From JAJDXO01 sp965207535 (GTDB taxonomy: Bacteria > Pseudomonadota > Alphaproteobacteria > Rhodospirillales > UBA2165): a DNA stretch of 64,000 nt. The notes beneath the pieces were generated by a model. The model saw only the letters and a program-made list of their open reading frames with translations, searched no databases and was not told the origin of the DNA. Location: assembly GCA_965207535.1 (NCBI GenBank), contig CBDBMR010000012.1, positions 220,267-284,266 of the forward strand. Reading direction: 5' to 3'. Shown here in pieces: positions 23,313 through 32,222 of this stretch (position 1 is its first letter; every line of letters begins with the position of its first letter). The translations under genes and the position numbers were made by a program.

Positions 23313-24875
23313 ATGCACAACCCTACGAGACGCACGCTGCTGCGTTCGATCGGCACCGCCGCCGGATCGGCGGCGGTCTATCGCACCATGGACGCGCTTG
23401 GGTTGCTGGGGCCGGGCACCGCCCGCGCGGCGGCGCTGGATCTGCCGCCCGGGTCGGGCAAGGGCGGCCGGGTCGTCATTCTGGGCGCGGGCCTTTCGGG
23501 CCTGGCGGCGGCGTGGGAGATGTCCCGGGCCGGCTGGCACTGCACGGTGCTGGAGGCGTCGGGACAGCCGGGGGGGCGCAGTCTCACCGTGCGCGGCGGC
23601 GACGTACTGACCGAACGGGGAATCCGCCAGGAGGTCTGCTTCGACCGGGAAGACCACCTCTACGCCAATCTCGGCCCGGCCCGCATTCCCTATCACCACG
23701 GCACCGTCCTTGGATATTGCAAGGCCTTCGGCATCGATCTCGAAGTCTTCACCAACGACAACCGGGCCGCCTTCTTCCATAACCGCGAGCGCTTCGGCGG
23801 CACGCCCGTCGCCGCCCGGCGGGTGCTGACCGACATGCGCGGCTATGTGGCGGAACTGCTGGCCAAGGCGGTGAACCGGGGTGCGCTGGACGAGGAGCTG
23901 ACCGCGGACGACAAGGAGAGCGTGCGCGCCATGCTCAAGAGTTTCGGCGGCCTAAAGGACGATCTAAGCTATGCCGGATCGAACCGCGCCGGATATAAGG
24001 GCCCGGAGATACACGCCGGCATGGCGGCCGGCGAGGTGGAAGACAGTCTCGATTTCGGTGAGTTGCTGGGCGCGGACTTCTGGAGATACAAGCTCCATTT
24101 CTCCCACTTCCTCAACCAGAACCCGACCTTGTTCCAGCCCGTCGGCGGCATGGACGCGATCGTGCGCGCATTTGCGGAGCGGGTCGGCCGGCTTGTGAAA
24201 TACGGCAGCGTCGTCGAGCAAATCCGCCGCCACGGCGACGGGGTCCGGATCGTCTGGCGCGGTCCGGACGGCCGGGAGCGGGCGACCATCGCGGACTACG
24301 CGATTTGCACGATCCCCGCGCCCGTGCTGAAGGACATCCCGAACGATTTCTCGCCCGAGACGCAGGCGGCGCTCTCATCCCTCGAATTCGTCGAGGCGGT
24401 GAAGGTCGCCTTTCAGGCGAAGCGGCGTTTCTGGGAGGAGGATGCGGCGATTTACGGGGGCATTTCCTGGACCGACAACGACATCACCCAGGTCTGGTAT
24501 CCGTGTAACGGTTATCACCGGCCCAAGGGCGTGCTGGTCGGCGCCTATATCTGGGGCCGGAAGCCGGGGCTGCGCTATTCCGCCATGTCCGCGCCGGAGC
24601 GCCTGCGGGCGGCGCTGGCGGAAGGCGCGCCCCTGCATCCGGGATACGCCGGCGAGATGGAATGCGGGATCAGCCGCGCCTGGCTCAACGTTCCTTTCCA
24701 GAAGGGCGGGTGGCCGCGCCGCAACCCGGACGCCGTTGCAACGCTGCGCCGGGGCGACGGACCGTTCCATTTCGCCGGTGACCAGGTAACCGCGCTGCCC
24801 GGCTGGCAGGAAGGCGCCTTGCTCGCCGCCCACGCCGCCGCCGGGGCAATTCACGGCCGTTTCACCGCCAGGTGA
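23313..24875 (+). CDS. Tat-exported flavin amine oxidase (FAD/NAD(P)-dependent oxidoreductase)
   Basis: A 520-residue flavoprotein. The N-terminus NPTRRTLLRSIGTAAGSAAV is a twin-arginine signal (RR at about 6-7, then a hydrophobic stretch), so the folded protein is likely sent to the periplasm. The dinucleotide motif VVILGAGLSGLAAAWEM is followed by LEASGQPGGRS, characteristic of monoamine/L-amino-acid oxidases and amine-oxidase-like proteins. The C-terminal FAD motif FAGDQVTALPGWQEGALLAA is present. ATG 23313 is preceded by GGGAG 9 nt upstream. Its last 35 bp are repeated at 32181-32215, marking the left edge of the putative island. The amine substrate is unknown. Confidence 0.9.
   Translation: MHNPTRRTLLRSIGTAAGSAAVYRTMDALGLLGPGTARAAALDLPPGSGKGGRVVILGAGLSGLAAAWEMSRAGWHCTVLEASGQPGGRSLTVRGGDVLTERGIRQEVCFDREDHLYANLGPARIPYHHGTVLGYCKAFGIDLEVFTNDNRAAFFHNRERFGGTPVAARRVLTDMRGYVAELLAKAVNRGALDEELTADDKESVRAMLKSFGGLKDDLSYAGSNRAGYKGPEIHAGMAAGEVEDSLDFGELLGADFWRYKLHFSHFLNQNPTLFQPVGGMDAIVRAFAERVGRLVKYGSVVEQIRRHGDGVRIVWRGPDGRERATIADYAICTIPAPVLKDIPNDFSPETQAALSSLEFVEAVKVAFQAKRRFWEEDAAIYGGISWTDNDITQVWYPCNGYHRPKGVLVGAYIWGRKPGLRYSAMSAPERLRAALAEGAPLHPGYAGEMECGISRAWLNVPFQKGGWPRRNPDAVATLRRGDGPFHFAGDQVTALPGWQEGALLAAHAAAGAIHGRFTAR
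24841..24875 (+). repeat. Left 35-bp direct repeat, possible attL
   Basis: This is the exact 3' end of the amine oxidase gene including its TGA. It matches 32181-32215 at 33 of 35 positions, with the first 21 bp identical. It sits at the boundary where sequence composition changes to less GC-rich. Confidence 0.75.
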
Positions 24876-25188
24876 ACTTCCCGCCGATGCCGGCGCGAAA
24901 CGCGCCGTCATCGAGGTGAGCCGGGACCTGGACGGGGGGATATCTCGTACCAGCAGCCAAAGATACAACTATATCTCGCCGTCGATTGCACCCACCTGCG
25001 TTCTCGCCTTGGAAACTTGTTCAAATCAACTTCGTGAACTTGGCAATAGAATTGACCCGGATATGACAGTCGAAGCCGATCTTGAGAATTTGCGCCCCAT
25101 CCATGAGCTCAAACGACCGGGCACAAGTGAGAATCTGGTTGCACGTTTGCCCGCTTATGGCAGTATTTAGGTAAAAATATGTGCATAA
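24876..25188. other. Gene-free left end of the putative island
   Basis: This interval contains no recognisable gene. A weak open frame (24916-25170) has no ribosome site and no recognisable family. Base composition falls sharply after about 24950 compared with the amine oxidase gene. Confidence 0.5.
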
Positions 25189-25659
25189 ATGGGGGCGCTC
25201 TTGCTGAACGAGAAAACACTCTTTGACCACTTTTGCTTTGTGCAGGCTTCGTTCGAAAGCTCGCGCCACATCTATCGACGAGAGCACGGCCCTGGCCAGG
25301 TGCGCCGGTTTTTCAACACCAGCTTCACGGCATTCGAGCTACGCCGGTACATGATGAATTTCTACTTCTCCAAAGGCTCGTTCACCATAACGGATCTTGT
25401 GCAAGTATCTGATTTTAGCCGACCAACGGTAACATCCACTGTACATGAGGCGCTGGAGTTTGGTTACCTGGAGGAAATGCCGGAGGGGGGAGATCGCCGC
25501 CGTCGCGAATTTCGGCCGACCGAACCGATGCTGGACGCCTGGCGCAACTACTGCAATGCGCTTTTGGTCAACGAGAAGTTCATACAGTCCTTGAGGCTTG
25601 CGCAAACCTTGATTTCAATGCGTGAACTGACGGGGCTCCCGACCGATCAAGATATGTAA
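25189..25659 (+). CDS. Winged-helix (MarR-like) transcriptional regulator
   Basis: A 156-residue protein. The central segment (about 65-98: ITDLVQVSDFSRPTVTSTV, then EALEFGYLEEMPEGGDRRRRE) is a MarR-type helix-turn-helix followed by the wing. The rest is helical and could dimerise. It is probably a ligand-responsive repressor or activator of the following hydrolase and ABC transporter genes, which run in the same direction. The gene is noticeably more AT-rich than those to its left. A long poly-T/A stretch (about 25660-25680) follows the stop and may be part of a terminator or promoter. Confidence 0.75.
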   Translation: MGALLLNEKTLFDHFCFVQASFESSRHIYRREHGPGQVRRFFNTSFTAFELRRYMMNFYFSKGSFTITDLVQVSDFSRPTVTSTVHEALEFGYLEEMPEGGDRRRREFRPTEPMLDAWRNYCNALLVNEKFIQSLRLAQTLISMRELTGLPTDQDM

Positions 25660-25772
25660 AATTTTTTACTATTTTTTGAAGTAACCCTCTGTGTTCCGCT
25701 TGAGAGGCAGGGGGGCCATCTTCGGGAAAGCGCCCCGTTGAAGAGCTGATGGCTCGGAGGGGGCTTACGCCA

Positions 25773-26582
25773 ATGATAGAAGCGCCCAACTTGCGGTTTA
25801 TGCCGCACAAGGGTGGCCGGCTAGCCTATCGGGAAGCGGGTTCCGGCCCAGCCCTTCTTTTTTTGCACGGCATGAATGGCAGCAGTCTGAGCTGGTCTTA
25901 TGCCTTTCAAGAACTGGCCCCATCCTTCCGTGTCGTCGCCTGGGATGCGCCGAGTTTCGGTGAGTCCGATTCCTTTGGAGATCGCGCGGAGGACTATGTT
26001 CTAGCCGCTAAATCCTTGATGGCGTTACTAAAGTTGCCAAATGTGGTGGCCGTCGGTCATTCAATGGGAGGGGTCGTCGCCGCGGCTTTGGCCGCGGACG
26101 CCGAGGCAGAAGTCGCCGGACTCGTTCTGTCATCCACACACCTTGGCTTTGGGCGCCCAAAGGGCGAGCCGCTTCTGCCGCGCTACGCAACGCGACTTGA
26201 TCGCCTGGAATCCAAGGGCGTCGGCGCGGAATTCGGGCTGGAGCGTGCAAAGGGCAGCACCCCTCGGGGCACGTCACATGAGGTCGTCCGGTTTCTCGCG
26301 GATATCGCACAGGGTGTCCGCGCTGAAGGCATTCGCGACGGCGGGCGCATGAGCCAAGAAGCGGACAACGCTCACGTGGGGCAGCTCGCGTCCCTTCCGG
26401 TGCTTATTCTTTCCGGCGGCAAGGACAGGATCATCTCACGCGACATGCACGATGCCTTGGTCGCGGCATTTCCGAAAGCACAGCAGGTCGTGTTCCCGGA
26501 TGCGGGACACGCCTCGTATGCCGAGTTTCCCCGGCACTTCAACGCTCAAATCAAGGAATTCGCATTGAACGCAACCAGGTGA
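25773..26582 (+). CDS. Alpha/beta hydrolase
   Basis: A 269-residue alpha/beta hydrolase. It has the oxyanion-side motif LLFLHGMNGSSLSW, nucleophile Ser in VGHSMGGVVAA, an acid Asp in LSGGKDRII and the His in DAGHASYAEFP, forming a complete Ser-Asp-His triad. Family members cleave esters, C-C bonds (meta-cleavage products) or lactones. ATG 25773 is preferred over 25749 because a GGAGG-rich ribosome site lies about 11 nt upstream. It lies 55 bp before the binding-protein gene, so it is probably an intracellular hydrolase for the compound imported by the Dpp-type system. Confidence 0.88.
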   Translation: MIEAPNLRFMPHKGGRLAYREAGSGPALLFLHGMNGSSLSWSYAFQELAPSFRVVAWDAPSFGESDSFGDRAEDYVLAAKSLMALLKLPNVVAVGHSMGGVVAAALAADAEAEVAGLVLSSTHLGFGRPKGEPLLPRYATRLDRLESKGVGAEFGLERAKGSTPRGTSHEVVRFLADIAQGVRAEGIRDGGRMSQEADNAHVGQLASLPVLILSGGKDRIISRDMHDALVAAFPKAQQVVFPDAGHASYAEFPRHFNAQIKEFALNATR

Positions 26583-26637
26583 TGCGCATTTGGCGTCACC
26601 ATCACATCAACAACAATAATTTGAAAGGGAGAAAGAA

Positions 26638-28236
26638 ATGACGAAATCGATCTTAAGACCCAGGGCATTTCTGTCCGCTTTGGCGGTGGGGTTCGCCTTT
26701 TCAACCAGCCCCCTGATGGCCGCTGATCTGACCGTCGCTCTGGCCGCAGAGCCCACAAGCATGGATCCGCACTATCAGAACCTTACGATCAACAACTCGA
26801 TGGCAACGCAGGTGTACGACGCGCTTGTCTTGCAGGATGTGAACCAAAAGCTGATCCCGGGTCTCGCCGCATCATGGACGCCTGTCGATGACCGGACTTG
26901 GGAATTCAAACTGCGCCCCGGCGTAAAGTTTCACAATGGCGCCGCCTTTTCGGCAGAAGACGTGGTGGCAACCATGAAGCGCGCCGCGAATGTGCCAAAC
27001 AGCCCATCGAGCTTTGCGACGTTCATCAAGGGCAAGACCTTTGAAGTCGTCGATGACTTGACCCTGCGGGTATCGACCAAGAAACCCTATCCGTTCACGC
27101 CAAACGACATGTCGCGGATCGCGATCATCGACTCGGCATTTGTCGACGCAACAACCGAAGACTTCAATACGGGCAAGGCGTCCTTTGGCACGGGTCCCTT
27201 CACCTTCTCCAAGTGGCTGCCCGGCGACGTGCTCAGACTTACCCGCAATAAGGCGTATTGGGGCAAAGCCGTGGAATGGGACAGCGTGACTGTTCGTCCA
27301 ATCGGAGATGGAACGACGCGGACCGCCGCGCTCATCGCAGGCGATGTGGATTTCATCGAGCGGGTCGCGCCTTCGGATTTGCCCAATCTGGAGAAGCGCA
27401 GTGGCGTGACGATCTTCAAGTCGGTGTCCAACCGCTTGCTCTATTTGACGCTGCACATGACCAAAGAGCCGATCAAACCCTATGTGACGGGTCACGATGG
27501 CAAGCCAATCGTCTCGCCGTTCCGGGACATTCGGGTACGTCAGGCCGTGTCCATGGCCATTCATCGCCAAGCGATTGCGGATCGCGTCATGGACGGCCTC
27601 TCTGCGCCTGCTGGGCAGTTTTCGCCCAAAGGGTACATTGGCTATTCCGCCAGCCTGTCGCCTGAAAAATACGACCCCAAACGCGCGAAAGAGCTCTTGG
27701 CGGAGGCGGGCTACAAAGATGGGTTCAAGCTGACAGTCCATGGTCCCGCGGGGCGCTATTCCAATGACACGCGCATCCTTGAGGCGATCGCGCAGATGCT
27801 GTCGCGGATCGGGATTGAGACTTCCGTGGAAACCATGCCGGCCTCTGTCTTTTTCAAGCGGTTCTCGCGCGGCGGGCCTAACAAGACTCCGGAGTTCACG
27901 GTTGCCATGTCAGGCTACGCAAACGGCTCTGGCGAACCGTCCCACCCGCTGCGGATCTTCATTCACACCAAGCAGAAAGCGCGTGGATATGGTCCGGGCA
28001 ACCGCAATGGCTACAGCAACGCGAAAGTCGATAAGCTGATTGAAGACGGCCGCGCCTCGATGGACATCGCCATGGGGGAAAAGGCCTTTATCCAGGCGAC
28101 CGACATCGCGATGAAGGAATATGCGCTGGTGCCGATCCACCACGAGATCGCGACCTGGGCTGCCCGAGACGGCATCACATACGAGCATGGCGCCTTGGAC
28201 AGCACGTTTATCCACAACGTTCGCGCCAAAAAATAG
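26638..28236 (+). CDS. ABC transporter substrate-binding protein, peptide/opine/nickel family 5
   Basis: A 532-residue periplasmic SBP of family 5 (DppA/OppA). A Sec signal of about 28 residues ends PLMA before ADLTVAL. AEPTSMDPHYQN follows, then the GLAASWTPVDDRTWEFKLRPGVKFHNG signature used by this family, and the usual lobe arrangement. Such proteins deliver peptides, opines, oligosaccharides or other mid-size solutes to the DppBC channel. A good ribosome site (GGGAGAAAG) precedes the ATG. It is followed by a strong palindrome before the permease genes. Confidence 0.93.
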   Translation: MTKSILRPRAFLSALAVGFAFSTSPLMAADLTVALAAEPTSMDPHYQNLTINNSMATQVYDALVLQDVNQKLIPGLAASWTPVDDRTWEFKLRPGVKFHNGAAFSAEDVVATMKRAANVPNSPSSFATFIKGKTFEVVDDLTLRVSTKKPYPFTPNDMSRIAIIDSAFVDATTEDFNTGKASFGTGPFTFSKWLPGDVLRLTRNKAYWGKAVEWDSVTVRPIGDGTTRTAALIAGDVDFIERVAPSDLPNLEKRSGVTIFKSVSNRLLYLTLHMTKEPIKPYVTGHDGKPIVSPFRDIRVRQAVSMAIHRQAIADRVMDGLSAPAGQFSPKGYIGYSASLSPEKYDPKRAKELLAEAGYKDGFKLTVHGPAGRYSNDTRILEAIAQMLSRIGIETSVETMPASVFFKRFSRGGPNKTPEFTVAMSGYANGSGEPSHPLRIFIHTKQKARGYGPGNRNGYSNAKVDKLIEDGRASMDIAMGEKAFIQATDIAMKEYALVPIHHEIATWAARDGITYEHGALDSTFIHNVRAKK

Positions 28237-28245
28237 GGTAAGCTG

Positions 28246-28271
28246 GGCCCGCCGCCGATCGGCGGCGGGCC
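28246..28271 (+). promoter_or_regulatory. 26-bp perfect palindrome in the intercistronic gap
   Basis: GGCCCGCCGCC / GGCGGCGGGCC around a central GATC forms an 11-bp stem. It lies directly after the binding-protein stop codon and 22 bp before the permease start, with no T-run. As in other binding-protein operons, it may protect the upstream mRNA from 3' decay and partly reduce readthrough, giving more binding protein than permease. Confidence 0.7.
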
Positions 28272-28292
28272 GAACAGCGAAGTACCCGCTCA

Positions 28293-29270
28293 ATGTTTGC
28301 CTTTGTCCTGCGACGCGGCATGCAAAGCGTTGTCGTTTTGTTTGTCATGTCATTGATCGTTTTCTCCATGATCAACCTCGTTGGCGACCCAGTCGACATG
28401 TTGGTCAATCCGGAAAGCCTGCCAGATGAGATCGAGCGCGTGCGCCGGGATTTCGGCCTCGATCAACCTGTCTATGTCCAATACTGGAAGTTCCTGACGG
28501 GTGCGCTTTCCGGGGATTTGGGCAACTCTTTCGTATTTGGCCGCCCCGCACTGACCCTTATGGCCGAGAGATTTCCGGCGACACTCGAGCTTGCTGTCAG
28601 CGCGCTGATCATCGCTGTCATGATCGGCTTGCCCTTGGGCGTCTATGCGGGACTTCGGCCCGATGGTTTGGGCGCGCGTTTCATTATGGGCCTGTCCATC
28701 CTTGGAATTTCGATACCGACCTTCTGGCTCGGCCTGATGATGATCATCGTATTTTCGGTGATCCTGGGATGGCTGCCCGTCTCCGGTCGAGGCGAAACCG
28801 CCGTCTTTTTGGGCATTGAAAGCAGCATGTTCACGTTGGATGGGCTGAAACACCTGGCCATGCCGGCCACGAACCTCGCCTTGTTCAAAATCGCCATGGT
28901 GATGCGATTGGCCCGCGCCGGCACGACGGAGGTGATGGCCCAGGACTTCATCAGGTTTGCGCGGGCAAAAGGCCTGTCGTCGCGCCGGATCGTGCGGGCA
29001 CACCTCATGCCAAACATTCTTATTCCCATCGTGACCGTGTTGGGCATCGAGTTTGGGACGTTGATCGCCTTTGCGACGGTAACGGAGTCCATCTTTGCCT
29101 GGCCGGGTCTGGGCAAGCTCGTGATCGACGCCATCGTGAACCTCGATAGACCGATCGTGGTGGCCTACCTGCTGTTCGTTGTCGCCTTGTTCCTTGTCCT
29201 GAACCTGGTCGTCGACATCATCTACGCCGTCCTGGACCCACGCGTGCGCTTGCAGGGAGATGAGGGATAG
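28293..29270 (+). CDS. ABC transporter permease, DppB type
   Basis: A 325-residue inner-membrane permease with an N-terminal helix (FVLRRGMQSVVVLFVMSLIVFSM) and the DppB/OppB motifs DPVDMLV, GLDQPVYVQYWKFL and GDLGNSFVFGRP. The EAA-type loop is in FIRFARAKGLSSRRIVRAHL. It forms half of the channel with the DppC-type partner. The gene order SBP-permease-permease-ATPase-ATPase is the standard operon layout. Confidence 0.93.
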   Translation: MFAFVLRRGMQSVVVLFVMSLIVFSMINLVGDPVDMLVNPESLPDEIERVRRDFGLDQPVYVQYWKFLTGALSGDLGNSFVFGRPALTLMAERFPATLELAVSALIIAVMIGLPLGVYAGLRPDGLGARFIMGLSILGISIPTFWLGLMMIIVFSVILGWLPVSGRGETAVFLGIESSMFTLDGLKHLAMPATNLALFKIAMVMRLARAGTTEVMAQDFIRFARAKGLSSRRIVRAHLMPNILIPIVTVLGIEFGTLIAFATVTESIFAWPGLGKLVIDAIVNLDRPIVVAYLLFVVALFLVLNLVVDIIYAVLDPRVRLQGDEG

Positions 29271-29317
29271 CCGTTCAAACCACCATATCCGGCACAAAGC
29301 CTTCCGCGAGCCGGTTG

Positions 29318-30175
29318 ATGACAGCGCTTTCGGCAATCCGCATGCGGCCGACCTCTTATGTTTCCGGTCTGCTGGTTGCCCTTATCGCCATTGCCGCGGT
29401 GTTTGCGCCCCTGATTGCGCCGACGGACCCTTACGCCCTGGCTACCGTCAGCATCCTCGATGGGCGTCTCGCGCCCGGCGGCGAAATGTTGGATGGCACG
29501 GTCTCTTGGTTGGGCACGGATGGCGCCGGGCGCGATGTCCTCAGCGCAATTCTCTACGGGCTGCGGACGAGCCTGACAGTGGCAATCAGCAGCGCCGCGA
29601 TTGCGCTGACCATCGGGCTAATCGTCGGACTGACCGCCGCCTTTTACGGGGGCCGGCTGGACACCATTCTGATGCGTGTCGTCGATATTCAATTGTCATT
29701 CCCGGCCATTCTGGTTGCGCTGGTCATGCTGGCGCTGCTTGGCAAGGGCATCGACAAGGTCATTATCGCGCTCGCCATTGTGCAATGGGCTCTTTACGCC
29801 CGAACAGTTCGCGCCGCTGCCATGGTCGAACGGCGCAAAGAGTATTTTGAAGCCGTCACCTGTCTGGAACTCAGCAACACCCGCATCATCTGGCGGCATT
29901 TGCTGCCCAACAGCGTGTCACCACTCATCGTTCTGGCGACTCTGCAAACGGCGCATTCCATCTCGATCGAAGCAACCCTCAGCTTTCTGGGTGTCGGCGT
30001 TCCAATCACCGAGCCCTCGCTTGGCTCTCTGATCGCCAATGGTTTCGACTACATCCTGTCCGGTGCCTATTGGATCACCTTTTTCCCGGGCGCCATGCTG
30101 CTGGCCACGGTCGCCGCCATCAACATCTTCGGCGACCAACTACGGGAAATCATCAACCCGAGGCTCTCGAAATGA
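29318..30175 (+). CDS. ABC transporter permease, DppC type
   Basis: A 285-residue second permease: an N-terminal membrane helix (YVSGLLVALIAIAAVFAPLIAP), then WLGTDGAGRDVLSAILYGLR, characteristic of DppC, an EAA-loop region (YFEAVTCLELSNTRIIWRHLLPN), and a C-terminal region around FFPGAMLLATVAAINIFGDQLRE. ATG 29318 is chosen; a TTG just before it (29315) is the only other start. It overlaps the next gene by ATGA. Confidence 0.92.
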   Translation: MTALSAIRMRPTSYVSGLLVALIAIAAVFAPLIAPTDPYALATVSILDGRLAPGGEMLDGTVSWLGTDGAGRDVLSAILYGLRTSLTVAISSAAIALTIGLIVGLTAAFYGGRLDTILMRVVDIQLSFPAILVALVMLALLGKGIDKVIIALAIVQWALYARTVRAAAMVERRKEYFEAVTCLELSNTRIIWRHLLPNSVSPLIVLATLQTAHSISIEATLSFLGVGVPITEPSLGSLIANGFDYILSGAYWITFFPGAMLLATVAAINIFGDQLREIINPRLSK

Positions 30176-31149
30176 CCGGCAACAAACTTTTGTCCATTCA
30201 AGGCCTCAGGACCGAGTTTCCAACACCGCACGGCCCGCTCGTCGCTGTTAACGGCGTCGATCTCGAGGTCGCTCGCAGCGAAGTGCTTGGCATCGTGGGG
30301 GAATCGGGTTCCGGCAAAACCGTGTTGGGGCTATCGGCGATGGGATTGGTCGATCTGCCAGGCAAAGTAACCGCAGGGCGAATCCTGTTCGACGGACAAG
30401 ACCTCACCCGCCACACGGAAGCGCAATGGCAAGCCATTCGCGGCAATCGGATCGCGATGGTATTTCAGGATCCGGCCACCAGCCTCAATCCGGTTCAGCG
30501 CATCGGAACACAAATGATAGAGGCCCTTCAGGCCCACCGCGACATCTCGAAAGACGCCGCGAAGCGCATGGTACTGGAGGCAATGGTCAGGGTCGGCATC
30601 AACAGCCCAAAAGAACGGCTCCTGGCCTACCCCCATCAGTTTTCGGGGGGCATGCGGCAACGTGTGGTCATCGCCACCGCGCTCTTGAACGAACCGGATT
30701 TGATCATCGCGGATGAACCCACCACGGCATTGGACGTCACGGTGCAGTCGCAGATCCTGCGCGACGTACGGCGACTGTGCCGGGACACCGGGACGGCAAT
30801 CATTTGGATTTCGCATGATCTTGGCGTTGTGGCCCAGATCGCGCATCGGGTCGCTGTGATGTATGCCGGGCGTATCGTGGAACGAGGGATGACAAATAGG
30901 CTCCTGAAAACACCCTCTCACCCATATACGGCAGGGCTGATCGCGAGCATGCCGGCAAATGCGGAACGCGGCGAGAGGTTGCGTTCCATCCCCGGGGGGC
31001 TGCCGCAATTGTCGAACCTGCCGGTTGGCTGTGCATTTGCACCGCGCTGCCCGCAGGCCTCGGCGGCTTGCGAGGTGCTGCCCGAGCTTACTTCAACATC
31101 GGCCGAACACGCAGTCCGCTGTGTTTCACCACTCAATGAGGCGGCTTGA
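30172..31149 (+). CDS. ABC transporter ATP-binding protein, DppD type
   Basis: A 325-residue ATPase: Walker A GESGSGKT at 43-50, signature FSGGMRQRV, Walker B LIIADEPTTALD and the H-loop ISHDLG. The C-terminal oligopeptide-ABC extension carries the CAFAPRCP cysteine motif that can bind an iron-sulfur cluster in this subfamily. The start overlaps the dppC-type stop by ATGA, arguing for coupled translation. It powers import together with the next ATPase. Confidence 0.93.
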   Translation: MTGNKLLSIQGLRTEFPTPHGPLVAVNGVDLEVARSEVLGIVGESGSGKTVLGLSAMGLVDLPGKVTAGRILFDGQDLTRHTEAQWQAIRGNRIAMVFQDPATSLNPVQRIGTQMIEALQAHRDISKDAAKRMVLEAMVRVGINSPKERLLAYPHQFSGGMRQRVVIATALLNEPDLIIADEPTTALDVTVQSQILRDVRRLCRDTGTAIIWISHDLGVVAQIAHRVAVMYAGRIVERGMTNRLLKTPSHPYTAGLIASMPANAERGERLRSIPGGLPQLSNLPVGCAFAPRCPQASAACEVLPELTSTSAEHAVRCVSPLNEAA

Positions 31150-31150
31150 A

Positions 31151-32146
31151 ATGTCAAACGTCATTGAGCTCAGATCCGTGCGCCGCAGCTTTGTCACCAA
31201 GCCGGATTTGGCGGACAGGATTGCAACAGCGTTCGGCGCGAAATCCTCGGCCCGCACCCTTCGCGCGGTCGACGGTGTTGATCTCGAAATCGCACAGGGC
31301 GAGGTAGTGGGCCTCGTTGGCGAGTCGGGCTGCGGCAAGTCCACACTCGGCCGGATCGTCGCCGGTATCCTTCCGCAGGATTCAGGCGAGGTTTTTTTCA
31401 ACGACCGCCCGATGGTGAACAAGGCCCGGCAAAAGGACGGCTTCGGTCTTGGCGTGCAGATGGTTTTTCAGAACCCGGCCGCCGCTTTGGATCCCCGTCA
31501 GAGTATAGTTGACACGATCACCGAAGCCCCAATCGCACATGGGTTGATCAAACGGCCCGAGGCCCGCGGGTTTGCGATCGAAGCTCTAAAACGTGTGGGC
31601 CTGGGAGAAGACGCCCTGGACCGATACCCGCATCAATTCTCCGGCGGGCAGCGGCAAAGGATATGCATCGCCAGAGCCTTGGCCGTCGATCCAAGCGTCG
31701 TGATCTGTGACGAAGCGGTTGCCTCTCTCGACGTGTCCATTCAGGCCCAGATCATCAACTTGTTCCTGGATCTGCGGGATGAGCTGAACTTGTCTTACCT
31801 TTTTATCAGCCATGACATCAGCGTCGTTGAGCATGTGTCTGACAGGATCGCCGTCATGTACCTGGGACAAATCGTTGAACTCGCGCCTACCAAAGAGCTG
31901 CTGGAAAACCCTCAACATCCCTACACAAAGGCCTTGCTCGCCGAGGTTCCCGGGTTGGACAAGCGCCTGACCGACGAACCGGGATTGGAAGGCGAATTGC
32001 CTTCTCCCCTCTCGCCGCCGACGGGATGTCATTTTCACCCAAGATGCCCAATCGCGACGCAAGACTGTCGATCCCAAGCGCCCCGGCTCGAGCCTACTGC
32101 GCCCGGTCATCAAGTGGCTTGTCTGTTGGCCCAGAAAATTTCGTAG
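31151..32146 (+). CDS. ABC transporter ATP-binding protein, DppF type
   Basis: A 331-residue ATPase with Walker A GESGCGKS at 57-64, signature FSGGQRQRI, Walker B VVICDEAVASLD (the DppF-like variant), ISHDISVVEH and a C-terminal CHFHPRCP motif. ATG 31151 begins one base after the previous stop; an in-frame ATG at 31136 is an alternative. It completes the five-gene importer and is the last gene of the low-GC insert, ending 35 bp before the right direct repeat. Confidence 0.93.
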   Translation: MSNVIELRSVRRSFVTKPDLADRIATAFGAKSSARTLRAVDGVDLEIAQGEVVGLVGESGCGKSTLGRIVAGILPQDSGEVFFNDRPMVNKARQKDGFGLGVQMVFQNPAAALDPRQSIVDTITEAPIAHGLIKRPEARGFAIEALKRVGLGEDALDRYPHQFSGGQRQRICIARALAVDPSVVICDEAVASLDVSIQAQIINLFLDLRDELNLSYLFISHDISVVEHVSDRIAVMYLGQIVELAPTKELLENPQHPYTKALLAEVPGLDKRLTDEPGLEGELPSPLSPPTGCHFHPRCPIATQDCRSQAPRLEPTAPGHQVACLLAQKIS

Positions 32147-32180
32147 GTGAATCAGCGAGACCTTCCTGGGCATGGGAAAC

Positions 32181-32215
32181 CCGGGGCAATTCACGGCCGT
32201 TCCACCGCGAGGTGA
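32181..32215 (+). repeat. Right 35-bp direct repeat, possible attR
   Basis: It matches 24841-24875 with two mismatches and still reads in frame as the amine oxidase C-terminus with one change (GAIHGRSTAR then stop). No other part of the amine oxidase gene is present here. It lies immediately before the polysaccharide locus. Confidence 0.75.
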
Positions 32216-32222
32216 CTCGCCG

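Noticed and set aside
24916..25170. 84-codon open frame after the amine oxidase gene
   Set aside because: No ribosome site, no recognisable motif, and it spans the abrupt composition change at the island edge.
24876..32180. Search for an integrase or transposase inside the putative island
   Set aside because: None of the genes or remaining frames shows tyrosine or serine recombinase or DDE transposase motifs, so no mobile-element type is claimed.
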